Source: Scytalidium lignicola (lineage: Eukaryota > Ascomycota > Leotiomycetes). Taken from it: 35,220 bases of DNA. The stretch lies in the NCBI GenBank assembly GCA_002812745.2, contig NCSJ02000412.1, forward strand, positions 1 to 35,220. Reading direction: 5' to 3'. The translations under genes were made by a program, and so were the position numbers. The notes under the pieces are model-generated. The model saw only the letters and a program-made list of their open reading frames with translations. It made no database searches and was not told the origin of the DNA. Shown in pieces: positions 1 through 12,599 of this stretch (positions within the stretch are counted from its first letter, which is position 1; every line of letters starts with the position of its first letter).

Positions 1-1300
1 GATCTAACAGTATATACTCTCTAATACTTCAGAACTTTTATAATAGTTAGTATTTCCTTGTCTAATATTTGATAATTTCTTTTTTATAATGTTTAACTTC
101 CTTGACCAAAATGCTAATAGTACTTGGTAATATTGTTTACTAATCTATTGTAATTATGATAACATTACTTTTAATACTACATCAAAGGTATTAATTTTAA
201 TTCTTATTCCTTTTTCTAGATTAAAGATTCTCAAGAAATCTTCTTTTACAAAGGCATCTTTAATACTTTGGAATACTTCCTTCATAATGTTATTCTATTC
301 ATAAGCTTGATCTTTCTTCATGAGTTCAGTTAACAGTGTGGAGATTTTAAAGTAATCTTTCACAAATCTTTAGTAATAGTTAGCTAACCCTAAGAAACTT
401 TATAATTGCTTAACTATCTTAGGTAATTCTTATTCTTTGATTGACTGAATCTTATTATCAAGGGTTTTTATCCTTTCTCCAGAAATACAATATCCTAAGA
501 ACTGAACTTGTTTCTTATAAAATTCACATTTTACTAGTTTATAATGTAATCTTACCTCTTACAACACTTGTAGAATAAACTTGACATACTCCTTATGTTC
601 TTCAATACTCTTTAAGTAAATAATTATATTATCAAGATATACTATTATGAATTTCTCCAAATATTTTTCTAATATTCAGTCTATCATTCTTTATTGCATT
701 GTTAAAGTATTGGTCATACTAAACATTATAACTAACAACTTGAATAATCTGTATTTTATTCGAATAACAACTTTTCATTCATTACCTTTTTTAATCTTAA
801 CCAGATTAAATGCTGATTACAAGTCTAGCTTGGTGAATATAACAATTCCTTTCAGCTTGTTCATCATTAAATCTATTAATAGTAAGGGGTATCAGTCTTT
901 CTCAGTCTTACTATTCAAGTGTCTATAATCATCACAAGGTCATCCTAACAGATCATCTCCTTTCTTTACATAGTACAATAGTACTCTGGCTTTACTATAA
1001 CCTTCTTTATACAGACTTCTAAACATCATTTTCTTAAACAACCATTTTTTTGTCACTTTATCCTTGGCGAGAATTGTTTGATAAATTAATTTATAAGCTA
1101 GTTTAAACCCCTCTTTGAGCTTTATCTTATAATCTTATAGTTTATGCTCAAGTAAGGCTAAATCATCAGGTTTTTCTGTAAATAACTTTAGCCATTCATA
1201 ATATTCTTCAGGTATATATTTTATAATGTTATTAACCTGGACAGTTCTTAAAAATATAGTTTCTTCCAAGAAGATAATCATACTTGTTCTTTAATCAATT
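1..1300 (-). pseudogene. reverse transcriptase / RNase H of retrotransposon 1, degraded
   Basis: The minus strand from about 1300 to 1 encodes a broken RT. The active-site box is at 639-628: YLDN followed by IIIYLKSIEEHKEYV. The family motif is YLDD-I-L-I-Y-S, so the second catalytic Asp is Asn. Upstream are recognisable fingers/palm phrases including VLLYYVKKGDDL; downstream are the thumb motif FLGYCISGERI and the start of the RNase H-like region (FWSRKLN near the edge). Many TAA/TAG/TGA codons interrupt it. Host codon use cannot be judged because of the mutation load. Confidence 0.85.
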
Positions 1301-1453
1301 ATTAGATTATGCTTTCTCATCCATTTGATTCTTAATATAACCTAATATATTCTTAACCTTATAACATCAAAAGATATCTTCTCTTAATAACTTCTGCTAT
1401 ACCTTATATCTAAGTTTTAAGTTTGAATATCAACATACTTTTAAACCTTAATA

Positions 1454-1780
1454 TCATTTGCTAATAATATCAGATAACTGTTGTCCTTGACNTTTTATAC
1501 TAAGTCCAAATTGTTTTATAACTTGTTCATTGATAAAATTCCTTTCAGTTTCTAAATTGATCAAAGCCTTCATTGGCTTTCTACACAATATTATGTTGAT
1601 ATATAATGAACTTTCACTATTTATAAAGTAAAGATTAACATTTCCAATATTATTAACTAACATATTATTATTAATCTCTAAATCTTCAACATTTTCTTCT
1701 AATTCCTCGAAGAGTACTATTCTTCTTTCAATAAGATTTCTCAGTCTAAGTTTATCTAAGCTTCTATTATTCATGAACAC
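1454..1780 (-). pseudogene. retropepsin-like protease segment of retrotransposon 1, degraded
   Basis: This open minus-strand stretch of 108 codons contains KALINLETERNFINEQVIKQ. In active gypsy aspartic proteases this place holds an Asp-Ser-Gly triad followed by A-x-x-N/S-F-I. Here the triad (codons near 1556-1550) reads Asn-Leu-Glu. All three differences are single C-to-T or G-to-A transitions, which fits RIP and means the active site is gone. The stretch lies between the zinc-knuckle region and the reverse transcriptase, the normal gag-pol order. Confidence 0.75.
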
Positions 1781-2649
1781 TCATATATCTTATACTCATT
1801 TTACTATTTCATTTCCAAGGTGTTTTCTTATCTTAATGATTAAAACATTACTTACTACAAGAATTCTTTTTACAAAATTTAAAGAATACACTGTTACTTC
1901 TTAATTAAACCATTCATCAATTCTTTATAATAATTCATCTTCTCCTAGTAATACAACAAATAGTTTTAAAGGTAATGATTCTTCCTCTAGTTTGTTAACT
2001 ATAAGTAATACTTCTATGTCTTAGTTGGTTAATTCAACAACAACTTCAACTAATTCCCTTTATTCTTGTTAAACATGATATTGTTCAGCTTTAAACAGTT
2101 GTTCTATTGATTTTCCTAAACTTTAAATTTCTTTGTACTATGTTTTTACTTCTAATTAGTCTTGTTAGTAAGTCAACATCAGAAGTCCTTTATATTGTAC
2201 ATTATATCTTCCTTATACAACATAACTTAGTCCTTCTTCAATTATCATCTAAACATCCTTAAGCATTTAGTTAAAATCATCTTAAATCCAAGTTCTTTCT
2301 ATTAGTAAGAAAAATTTATATAATCCTTTCTTTACAATAATACTTTAAAGGTTAGTTTCATAGACAAGAGCAAGATCCCCAATATCAAGTTCATATACTT
2401 CAACAATTACTTCTTCTTATTATACAATTCTAAAAAACTAACTTTTATCTAAGATTTCCTATCCTCTTAATCCTTTCATATCAATTGTAAGATAGTATTT
2501 TAAGATTAACAATTCCCCAAAAACAAGATATTATTCTATTAGTATAACCTCAAAGTCTAATAACATAATCATCCAAATTCCACTAACTCTTAAAATCAAT
2601 CTTCATCTACCTTAACCTTCATTCTAGTTGTTATCTTAAGAATATCTCA

Positions 2650-4094
2650 CATGTTAAGTTCTTTTTATAAGTACAAAATCTATCTTAAGGATTCTTACTA
2701 TTACTATCTTGTCTACATCAGTCTTGATAATATAATATAGTATAATTACCAAATCTTGGTAATCTCTTTCTTCTAAAGAGTTATCTTCCTCACTCAAGCT
2801 TTCCTCTTCTGATAATTCTGACAAGATATCTATGATTCTTAAGATTCTTATAACTCTAACTTTGACTAATACACTTGCCTTATTATCCTTCTTATAAGTA
2901 TTCATTATATATTCAAACATTCTATACTTAAAACATAACTTATTTTTTCTTCTCTTATCAAGTTCTTCAAAGGAGATTCCAAAGGAATTTCCTTTCTTTG
3001 TTTTCCCTTCAAAGTATTTCTTTCCCTTTCCTTTAAAAATCTTTCCNTTTTTTCATAACATCCAATTTTATAAAGTTTTCTTAATCCTTCTTTCTATTAA
3101 TCTTCCTTTTGTTAAAGTAAGATCTATCCTTTTTGTCCAAGATCATCTTGTATTGTTTATTCTTAATCTTGATAAACAAGTTAACAAGAGTATTGAATGT
3201 GACAACTATAAGTCATTAGTATAATTCTTCTTTAATAAAGTCCTTTAAACTAGTTTTATACTAATATATATATACTTCCTCTCTTTAGTTGATTAACATT
3301 GTATACTAACAATAAAACATTGTATATTCACTAAGACTTTTGGTTTGCTTAAAGTAAGCTAATCATCTTTCAATATTCCTTTTTTCATTAACATTCTTAT
3401 ACAAGCATTTAAATTCTCTTGTATAGTTTTCCCAACTCCTAAAGATGTTTCTTACTCCTTAATTCATTATTCCTCTGTTTGTAATAAACCATTCATCCTT
3501 AAAGGGTTAAAACCAAGTTTCAACTACTCCTCTTAAGTATATCAATACTCATAAGACTTTATACATGTCTCTAAGTAGTAAGTAGTTGTTCAACACTAAA
3601 TAAGTTCTTGTTTGAACAAGATATGCCTTCAGCTTTTTCTTATCTTCATAGAACAAGTTAAGTCTAGCAATTTTAACCTCCTTAGATGTTGCTATTAAAA
3701 CTTGTTCAATGTTGTCCTTTGAGTTAAAGTCTGGATTAAGATCTGGACTTGAAACTTGTAATACTAAAACTAGTTTCAGTTCAGGTTTAAGTAATAAAAG
3801 TATTAATTTCTTTCTTATAACTTTTGATAATTCTCCAACAATTAATCCTTCTGTCAACTTAGTAAGTTACTTTAATAACATAACAACTTCCTCTAACATT
3901 CTTTTCTAGACATTAGTTTCCTTGATAATCTAATTCTTACCTTAGTCTTCTTCAAAACTATCTTCTAAACTTTCCTTAGATTCTTCTTCAAATCCCTCTT
4001 CAGATTCTTCTTCAAAGCCTTCTTTAAAACCTTTTATAAGTTGTTATTCATTATTATTATTTACTAGTGTACTTATTTCTAAATTTTAATTCAT
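2650..4094 (-). pseudogene. gag of retrotransposon 1, degraded
   Basis: The minus-strand gag begins at the ATG at 4094, matching the intact start in the right-edge copy at 35110. The N-terminus is very acidic, with repeats of FEE and EEES. Two CAA codons are TAA here while the right copy keeps CAA. The capsid-like core at 3857-3549 contains the phrases KIARLNLFYEDKKKLKAYLV and QTRTYLVLN, typical of Ty3/gypsy gag. A nucleocapsid knuckle at about 2935-2893 reads CFKYRMFEYIMNTY: the expected pattern is C-x2-C-x4-H-x4-C, so the second and third cysteines and the histidine are now tyrosines. Each is one G-to-A or C-to-T step. Confidence 0.8.
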
Positions 4095-4128
4095 CAAGAT
4101 AAGTAGTATTCAAAATGTTACAAAACTA

Positions 4129-4474
4129 TGCTATCCAGGTCATTGGATAACCAAGAATAAGGTAAATATTCAAAGACAACAGAAATGTATAACATACAAA
4201 CAAACAACTAAGTTAAAAATAAAATCTAGTAATGTATTTAAGTTGAACACAAGGAGTCTACTCTTATATTCTTATAATATACTTATATAGATAACGAAAT
4301 ATCACTAGACCCCTAGACTTCCAAGTCCTTAAGTCCTAAGCTAACAGACCTTGGACCCTCTAAGTCCTAAGTCCTTATCACATAACTGTCTAATTGTTAG
4401 GTTCTCTTGTACAATATATCTATACCAAGCCTTAAGCTTACACCAATTAACATGTTACAATAAAATCCATAACA
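4129..4474 (-). repeat. LTR of family A, left copy (5' LTR, minus orientation)
   Basis: This 346-bp repeat begins TGTTATGG on the minus strand at 4474 and ends CTGGATAGCA at 4129. It aligns along its whole length with the copies at 14809-15139 and 34748-35075. Shared blocks include ATTATCTATATAAGTAT, TTCAACTTAAATA and the terminal CCTGGAT. The termini form a short inverted repeat TGYTAT..ATARCA, normal for an LTR. The gag start lies 35 bp downstream on the minus strand, so this is the 5' LTR of element 1. Confidence 0.88.
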
Positions 4475-6207
4475 TATAAGTATATATTAGAATAATAACA
4501 ATACTTAAAACAGTATATAAACCTCCTTTTAAATCAATAACTTCTTTAATCTAAAACTTATAATAAGAAGATACTTTTGTTCAAAAGCAATAATAAAAGT
4601 TAATCCAAGACAAGAAGAAGCTAGTTAAAGACATTAAAAGAGGTTAGTACAATCATAACAATGCTTTAGAAGAGAGAATAAATCCTTTAAGTATAAATAT
4701 AATAACCTTTTAAGGGTTTGGTCAGAAAGAAGCTTAGAAGAACAATATAAAGTTAAGAAGTTAAAGGAAATTATAAGATAAACTTATAACTTTAAAGGAG
4801 AATAAAGTAAAAGACATTATAAAAGCAAATAATAATAACAGTAAAAGTAATAACAATAAAGACAATGTTAAGCAATAATAAAAGTTAAATAAGACAAGAA
4901 TACTATATTATAAAAGTAAAGCTTATATTCTAAACAATAAGGCTTTAAGAGTTAAAATACTGATAATGAACTATAATGACTTAATAGTAAGTTACTTAAG
5001 AATATCCAAAACTTTTAAGTTAATACAGTATAAGTATTATTAACTAAACATAAAGAAGGATATACAATGTTAGATGAAGACTTGTATAGTCTACTAATAT
5101 ACAATAACAAAAAGATATTGTTTATACAAGATACTCAAGCTTTTACCAATATTCAAAAGGTTATAAAAAGAGATTACAATGGATTTCATTACAAACTTAC
5201 TTGCTTGTGAATAGAATAAAGTAAAGTATAATACATGTTTAATAATCATTAACAAGTTAACAAAGATGACAAGGTATATACCTTGTACAAAAACTATTAT
5301 AACAGTTAAACTTATAAAATTGTTTATATAACAAATTGTCAAAGATTTCAGTACATTAAAAGAAATTGTATCAAACAAAGGTTTATAGTTTACTAGTAAT
5401 TTTTAAGTATCTTTATGTTTTTACCTGAAAATCTAACATAACTTGACAATAGCATTCTATCCTCAAGGTGACAAACAAACAGAAGTTTAAAACTAAACTT
5501 TAAAACATTACTTACAAGTCTTCATGAATTATAAGTAAAACAATTAGGTAATACAATTAATGTTAGCTGAATTCACATACAATAACAATATTTATTCATT
5601 TATAAGAGTAACTCCTTTTCAGTTCATATACAACTTTAACCTAGAGATTCACATGCATGTCAAGGACAACATCTAAGAAGGAAAGGCAATTACTATGTAT
5701 AAAAGGATAAAATCATTAAGAGAAACAAGAGAAATAACAATAGAACATTTAGAAAAGGTTAAAGAAGCTTAGAAAAAATATTATAACAAAAAACNAAAAG
5801 CTTATAACTTTCAAAATAGAAGATATAATAATGTTATTAACAAAGAACTTATAATAATAAAGACTTAATAAGAAGTTATTAAACTAATACTTAAGACTAT
5901 TCAAGATTATTAGAATAACAAGTAATAACTTAACTTATAAACTAGAATTACCATCAGTATAAAGAATTTACTTAGTCTTCTATATCTTCTTACTAAAGCC
6001 TTATTACTACTGTACAAGCATTACATTAAAACCTTTACCAAAAGTCATAAATGAACAAGAAGAGTAAAAGGTTAAATTAATCTTAGACTATAAAGACAGA
6101 AAAACAAGATGATAATATCTTATAAGATAAAAGAGGTATTCTTACACAAACAACATATAAGAATTATAAGTACATTTAAGAAATGCAAAGAAATCAATTA
6201 AGGATTA
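4475..6207 (+). pseudogene. Ty3/gypsy pol remnant, plus strand: integrase and chromodomain
   Basis: This plus-strand relic lies between the LTR of element 1 and the LTR of element 2. The H2C2-type region is around 4900-5150. The integrase core starts with EITMDFITN near 5170 (first catalytic Asp kept) and continues with LIIINKLTKMTRYIPCTKTI; the second catalytic position near 5370 reads IVSNKG, Asp changed to Asn. AFYPQGDKQTE follows near 5450 and LAEFTYNN near 5570. A chromodomain is visible at about 6060-6205 (KLILDYKDRKT, then KRYSYTNN, NAKKSIKD). Stops are frequent. The upstream RT part is missing, and the relic is cut at its 3' end by element 2. Confidence 0.82.
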
Positions 6208-6475
6208 TGTTAGGGGTATCCATACGTAGAGTGAAGAGAGACTAGGAGGCTGAAACATAATAGGAGACTAGCAGTGAGATAACAGTTGGTTAGGTGTAAA
6301 TTCACTTTAAAACTCGGTGCTCTTTTAAAATTACAAGATTGATCTCTGACTCTTGTCAAAGAGAAGAGGAAACCTCCTTCTTTATAAANAAGAGTCANCA
6401 GNTAAGNAGTNGNTAAGACTTAGACTACTATCCNTTTCCCCCCTTNTATATNATTAATGCATTAAGGCCTTGATA
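6208..6475 (-). repeat. LTR of element 2, family B (3' LTR)
   Basis: This 268-bp direct repeat runs from TGTTAGGGGTATCC to AAGGCCTTGATA on the plus strand and matches 13566-13832 throughout, including ATTACAAGATTGATCTCTGA and the C-rich block TTTCCCCCCTT. On the minus strand it begins TATCA where the partner has TGTCA, a G-to-A change. Several N bases between 6389 and 6452 fall in this copy only. Its inner edge adjoins the polypurine tract, making it the 3' LTR. Confidence 0.9.
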
Positions 6476-6491
6476 ATATCTCTTCCTTTCT

Positions 6492-8560
6492 AAGCTCTTA
6501 TCCTCAGGAGTTACAATTGTACTACTTGCTAAGATGTAATAACAGAATGTAATACTCTCTTATTCTACAATTAAACTCCAGACAAAGAGTATTAAACTTA
6601 GTACTCTTAACTTTAACACCTTAGCATATTTGTCATTTTAACAAACATAAGACATCTCTTAATATTAACCTTATAATAAAGTTTTAATAAACCTCTTACT
6701 AAGCTTTAGAAATCTTTCTTTGTTCTTTTAATTTAACATTACAAGTTATAATAAGGCTAAGAGTTGAATATCTTACTCTTATTATAAACTTCCTTTTTAG
6801 ACTATAGCTTGTTTATAACTAAGTAGTTATGAATAATTATTAAGCTTTATAATAAGGATGTTATTACTCTTGCTCTTTTAACATAACTTCATTGTGTTAA
6901 ATATATTTATTAAGAAAAGCCTTAATAATAATATTCTCCAAGCCTTAAACTATTATATATGTCCATTTAAGTAAGTGTTCTCTCCTTCAATTCTACTTCT
7001 TTTTCTAAGCATTAACTGATGATTGTTAGTATTATCTTTCTTTTTGAAGAACTTCATTGTATTCTTATAACTTTCTACTAGCATAACTTTTGTTAAGTTG
7101 TAACTTTCTTATTGTCCTTCCTTTTATTATATTTCCTCTTCTTTTACCTTTGTTTGTCAAGATCCTTAAAGTAGAATTATCTCTTGCTAAGCTATAACTT
7201 GCTCTTTGTTATACTTTTCCTTGATCTTCCAATTTAATTTGCTTTCCACTTTCTTACCTTACTTTTGTTTTATACTTTTGTATAATACTTTTACCTTCGT
7301 TTAGCTATCACTTCTTTTCTCTAAGAATTATACAGCAGAATTGTCTTTTGTTAAGTTATAATTTGCTCTTTGTTATACTTTTTCTTGATTCTCTAATTCA
7401 GCTTGCTTTGCACTTTTCACTTAGCTCTAGGATATCTCTTCTTTCTTCTTATACTCTTGTTTAGCTTTAGTTATAACACTTGTTAACCTCCTGCTAAGTT
7501 CTTATAATAGTACTAGCAAACGCTGAACCTTTTGTTCTTACTGATAGAAAAACATTATGTTAATGATGTCTTTATAACTTGTCTAAGTAAAAAGCTAGTA
7601 TTCTATAATAATATGTAGATAATACTAATAAGTTATAACTATTATTATGTAGTTACTTTACTGTTATTATATAATTGCTTAGTTAATGTTCTATAAGCTA
7701 ATCTTCAAAATGTTTATATTACAAGCAGAATAATAAAGCTTGTCTTCTGGTAAGTATATCCTTCCTTCTTTGTTCATTCTTGCAAACTAATAGCTAATCA
7801 CTTACTAACCTCTTGTTAGCCAACTGGTTTGTTAAAAGCATAAAGCAAAGTACTTTATACTGCTATTGTTATGTATAATAACATTCTTAACATAAGTTTC
7901 AATGTAATGGTTATTACTAATACTAAGCTCTTGCTAACCTGATATTAGGATAATGTTAAGATAACACAAGTAATTATTTTAAAAAGCCTTTAATTCATTA
8001 AGAACTCTAAAAGTATACTTTCCTTATATCTTCAAGAATTCAAGTAAGAAGAGTTAATTGAGTAAAAANGAAAAAAAGTATCCTAGTATTAGAGTTGTTA
8101 AGTTGTTCATTAGAGAAGATGTCTAAGAATATGATAAGTCTTTTTAAAGAAGTAAAAGGTCTTTATACAGATTATAATAGAATAATGAGTTATTTACATA
8201 ATTATTATTAGGTAAGTGTTAATCAGAGGATAACATCCTAAAGTAGAAGAACTCTCTGATAATGAAGGTAATGATAAAGATAATAGTGATGATAATAAGG
8301 TATAGTTCTTACTCTTCTCTTGCTTACCTTTTACAAGGTTAAAGTTTAAGTATTTGGTTTTTCTTTTTNGCTTACCTTATAAGGCTGAAGTTAGTCTCTT
8401 GCTTAGTTAATACTAGGTTAGTGCTAAGTTCTCAGTTAAGTATATTTTAGATAAATTCAAACTGTTATCTTATAACATTTTCTTTTTTGAATTATATTTT
8501 ATATTATACTTTGTGAAAAATTACTTAAAGTACATTAATTACCCTTATTATAAAGTAATT
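6492..8560. other. unexplained 2.1-kb segment inside element 2
   Basis: This lies between the pol end and the polypurine tract of element 2. Most gypsy elements have only a short untranslated region here. On the minus strand, 7500-6980 shows Lys/Glu/Gln-rich protein-like phrases, with an internal duplication described separately. On the plus strand, about 8100-8210 reads protein-like (KMSKNMISLFKEVKGLYT and further), followed by the acidic phrase KVEELSDNEGNDKDNSDDNK near 8240-8300. None of this is intact or recognised. It may be an extra 3' ORF of the element or a second nested insertion. Confidence 0.45.
7168..7416 (-). repeat. internal duplication, about 83-bp units, period about 163 bp
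   Basis: Two units, about 7171-7254 and 7334-7415, share GCTCTTTGTTATACTTTT, flanked by AAGYTATAAYTT on one side and CTTGATYYTCYAATT on the other, so they arose by duplication. On the minus strand both read as Lys/Glu-rich sequence (KEKYNKEQ and KKKYNKEQ). The unit sits in the unexplained 3' part of element 2. Confidence 0.7.
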
Positions 8561-11500
8561 ATTAACCTTTTAGGTTTTCCTCACTTTCTCTTAGCTTTGA
8601 GGTTACTCAGATTTAGGTTATGTTTCTTATTATACTCTTCTAGCATTTTACTATTATTAATATTTTCTTACAACTCTTAAGAATCTTCTTTATTAATATA
8701 TCCTTTCTAGTTAATAAGGTATTTGAAAATTCNTTTTTTGTTATCCATAGTCTAAGATTGCTTTTACTTTATATTCATTGTTTAAGTTAATAGTACTTAT
8801 CTTCTCTAGTTTTAAGTTATTACTCTCTTGTTTCTTGTACAATTTAAGAGCAAAGATAAGGAAAATAAGGTAAATGCAAATTTACTTTAACATATCTAGC
8901 TTATAAGCAAGGTCATAGTCTTTTATTACCTTTGTTATTTTCCAAGGCCTTAAGTATTTGTCAGCAAACTTATAACAAGGTTGTTATTACTTGATATGAG
9001 TAGTAAAGATTAATACTTAGTCTTTAAAGTTAAAAGACTTCAGTGCTTGATATTAGTTATACCATTTCTTATAAAGTTTCTGAGTATATTAAAGTAGACT
9101 TATGATCTTGTTATGACTTTCTTGTAGCTCTTCAACTCTCTTAATGGTTGTTAACACTTTAAAAGGAGGTTCTCTGCTAGCTAGCTCTAACTTTATTAGT
9201 CCTTGTAATTTATATCCTATGAAGGCTTTTATAAAGGACATCTGTATAGTGAAATGTTATAAGGTATTGTAAATATACTTTGCTAAGTACAACTTAATTA
9301 TTCAATCATCTTAAGTAAAGGAGTAATAAACTCATAAGTAATATTTTAAGTTCTAGTTTTAACATTCAGTTTAGTTGTTAGTCTAAGGATGTTATATAGT
9401 ATTTATTTATCTCTTTACTATTAGGTAATAGTAAAAGGACATTTAGAACTTACTCTTGAATTAAGTATCTTGATCAGATATTATACCTTTAAATAAACTA
9501 AATGGTCAGACAATATAATATAGTAATAACTTAACAACTTTATTAACATTAATATACTTGATGATAAGGATATAAATCAAGTACTTGATGAACTTACAAA
9601 CTACTATTAAAATAATATCATATTCTTTATCCTCAAAGGAAGTAAAAGGTAATAATTTAATGATGAAATCTATTAAGATTTCTTCAAAAGGTCTAGTTAG
9701 TATCAGCAAAGGTATTAACTTGTTATAAGGTAGATAATGTCTTAACTTGGTTCTCTAGCAAATAACATAAGTAAAGATGTACTTCTTAACGTCTTTTTAT
9801 AAACTATTCTAATAGTAACAGTTAATTAACTATTTCAAAACTTTAATAATATTTAGATGTCTGTTAATAAAAGTATTATGGAAAGCATTTAGTAATTTAA
9901 TCTTTAATAAGTAGTTATCAAGGATGTAAATATATTCTTAATACCTTAGAAGTTTATTGTCTCCTAATGTTCAGAGGTTATACTTTAAGACTTTAATAAT
10001 AGATTGTTTATTATATTATTACTTTTATTCTTTATTAACAATAAAAGTATCCTTTTGCTATGCTTTATGAATAACATCTGTAAAGTTAAGTAATAAGTCC
10101 TTTGGCATTATTATAACTTTAACTTTTTTAACTTATGTTAAAAGAATATACAATTTATAACTTATAACTTTAATAGTAACATTATCTTAGAAAGATATAA
10201 TACTCTGAGCACTTTCAAGTTCAGTTGTTACAAAGTTGTTAAGCTCTTACAACTGACTAGCAAAGTCTTAACTGTTTAGTAAAACAAGTTTAATTGTTAA
10301 GGAATTTACTTCCTTTAACTAGTCAACAAGACTTTGACTTAACAAGCTCATAAGTTCTTTACTACTTATATTCAACGTTTATAAGAACTTATTAAGAAAA
10401 CTCAACAATAATTCTTAACATACTGTTATAATACTAATTATATCTTGCAAATCAAGTCTTCTTGATAACTTATCAGCAAAGTTCTAAGAGTTTAGTTTAT
10501 ACTTAATCTTAAAATTATATCTAGATAATTCTTGTAATTAATAAACTTGCTTGTTATTTAGTTACAACTTAGAAGTAAAGTAGTAATAGTTTAAGTGGTT
10601 AGTCAAAACTTCAACAAGGTATTGTACATATGATAAGTAATGTCTTTATGTCCTGAAAGCCTTTATGATAATTAACAACTTAGTATTTAAGGTATTATAA
10701 TATAATTCAACCCCTTTTAACTTCTTTGATATGTATACAATAAGGTGTTAGTACCCTTCTTATAATTAAGTTATAATCATGTTAATTGTAAAATCCAAAG
10801 CATTTGTCTTTAACCTGGTAAGTAGCTTCAAGTCATAATGACATAGTAATAAAGTAATTATGAATAAGACATATATCTTTATAAATACTTCTTATTATAA
10901 GAGAGTTAACTAGAAGGTCAACAAGTATTTCTTCTTCAGCATATTTGTTAATGATATAATAACCTTTGAATAACCTTTAATAAACTAATGATAAAACTTA
11001 GTAAAGTTAAGAAAGATCTGTATATCTTTTATGCTTTTAGGTTTTAATTACTCAATAATAATTATAATATGTTCTTTCTTTATACTTATACTTTCAAAGG
11101 TAATTATAAAGCTTAAAAAGATAATTGTTTGAGAATAGAATATACATTTCTCTAAGTTTGTATAAAGGCTTTATTGTTATAACTTAACTAGTATATTATG
11201 AATAGCTTGTACATGTAACTCTTTATCCTTTGTGTAAATTAAGATATTATCAAGATATACAATGTAAATGACGTTGACTAAACTTATTAATACTTGGTTG
11301 ATATATGTTTAAAAAGTAATTAGTATATTCAAAGTATTCATACTTAGTTCTGAACATTATCTTCTATTCATCTCCTTTATAAATGTATATCTAATAGTAA
11401 ACATCTTTCAAATCTAACTTAGTAAAGTATTTAGCCTCAGATAATTAACTAATGATTTCTAAAATTAAGAGTAATACAATATAATTTTTTTTTAGTAATC

Positions 11501-11700
11501 TTATTTAGTTCTTAGTAGTTGATATAAAGTCATAACTTACTTTCTAGCTTAAGTATAAACAAGATAAGAGTTATTACTAGATTGATTAAGGGTTAAATTT
11601 ATTCCTTCTATATAGTAACTTTTAAGTAGTCATGAAGTATTATAAGCTTATCTTCAGTTAAAGTATAAATAAGTCCTCAAGGTAAAGTTTATCTTTCTTC
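8560..11700 (-). pseudogene. pol of retrotransposon 2: RT, integrase, chromodomain, degraded
   Basis: The minus strand carries an RT active-site box at 11257-11246 reading YLDN (YLDD expected) followed by ILIYTKDKE. Integrase begins with PFEEILIDFI at about 9695-9660 and KFIKYLIYILIIKYINVNK, continues with ISDQDT near 9470 (second Asp kept), and then REPPFKVLTTIKRVEELQES near 9180. A chromodomain-like end (EYKVKAILDYG, then KNFKYLIN, KGYINKED) lies at about 8800-8650 and the frame fades near 8560. Stops and frameshifts occur throughout. It is an inactive Ty3/gypsy pol of the chromodomain-bearing type. Confidence 0.82.
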
Positions 11701-12599
11701 TAAGTTGATGTAATACTTTAAAGAGGTATAAGAAAGCAGAATTCTAGTTAAGTCTATATTAAAGACATTCAAGTAATTATTATATTTTGATAATATAATA
11801 AGTTATATTTTACCAACTTCCTCATTAGTATCCTCTTGTGCATTTGAAGGAGTAAGGATTGTTCTAACTAAAATTATAGTATACTTAGTTATGTGGTTAA
11901 CTTTTCAAAGTTGTCTTTTTATAATGATTAATGATAAGTACTGTTCTTGAAGAGGAAATACTTAAGTGTTTTCTTTATAACAAATAACTTATAACTTTAC
12001 ATCATCATACTATAATTTTCTTAATATAATTTCATATTTATTAGACTTAACTATTATAAAGTTATAATACTTTGTCCTTTCAAGTCTTTAGTTATTAGTA
12101 ATATAAATTATAATATCTAAAGTTCTATAAGTAAGAATATTTTGTTTGTAAAGTTGTCTTATTACTAAGTATTAGTTAACCTCCTTCATTATTTTGTCTA
12201 ATAAGAAGTAATAATATATAATATTCAAATCTAACCTTATATTTAATAAAGCTATTCTTGTTATTTATTTCCTTTTAAGTTAAAGAGAAACTCTTACTTT
12301 TAACTATTTTAAAAGGTGTTTGTCTTCTTATTAAGTAATTATTACTCTCTTACTTAATAACATAGTATTCATATTGGATGTCTAAGGGCAATTATTAACA
12401 TAATAGCTTAATTTCTTATACTAATAGTATTAGACCTCAGAAAGCAACAGTTTAACAACTTTTTCTCTCTTTGTTATTAGTTAGTCATTAAGAGAGATAG
12501 TATTGACAATTGTTGCTTTTTATGCTAAAAGAGTTTAGTTTACTTAAAACATGCTTGAAGTCTTATTTGTTTGACTTATTTGTCTACCTTAGTTTCCTA

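Larger units (their letters stand above)
1..4474 (-). mobile_element. Ty3/gypsy retrotransposon 1, RIP-degraded, 5' part
   Basis: This is a minus-strand LTR retrotransposon that enters at its 5' LTR (4129-4474) and runs off the left edge. Reading down in coordinate one meets the gag start (4094), the gag core (about 3857-3549), a ruined zinc knuckle (about 2935-2893), a retropepsin-like stretch (about 1780-1454), reverse transcriptase (about 1300-400) and the start of an RNase H-like region at the edge. The order gag-PR-RT-RH is that of Ty3/gypsy. Nearly all frames carry stops and the region is extremely AT-rich. The losses at diagnostic residues are C-to-T or G-to-A, as expected from RIP. 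It is certainly non-functional as written. The same family begins again at 34748 in plus orientation. Confidence 0.9.

Noticed and set aside
647..928. 93-codon plus-strand frame with hydrophobic stretches
   Set aside because: It is the reverse strand of the degraded reverse transcriptase; the minus strand shows recognisable RT motifs.
5094..5378. 94-codon minus-strand hydrophobic frame
   Set aside because: It is the shadow of the plus-strand integrase core, which reads with clear motifs.
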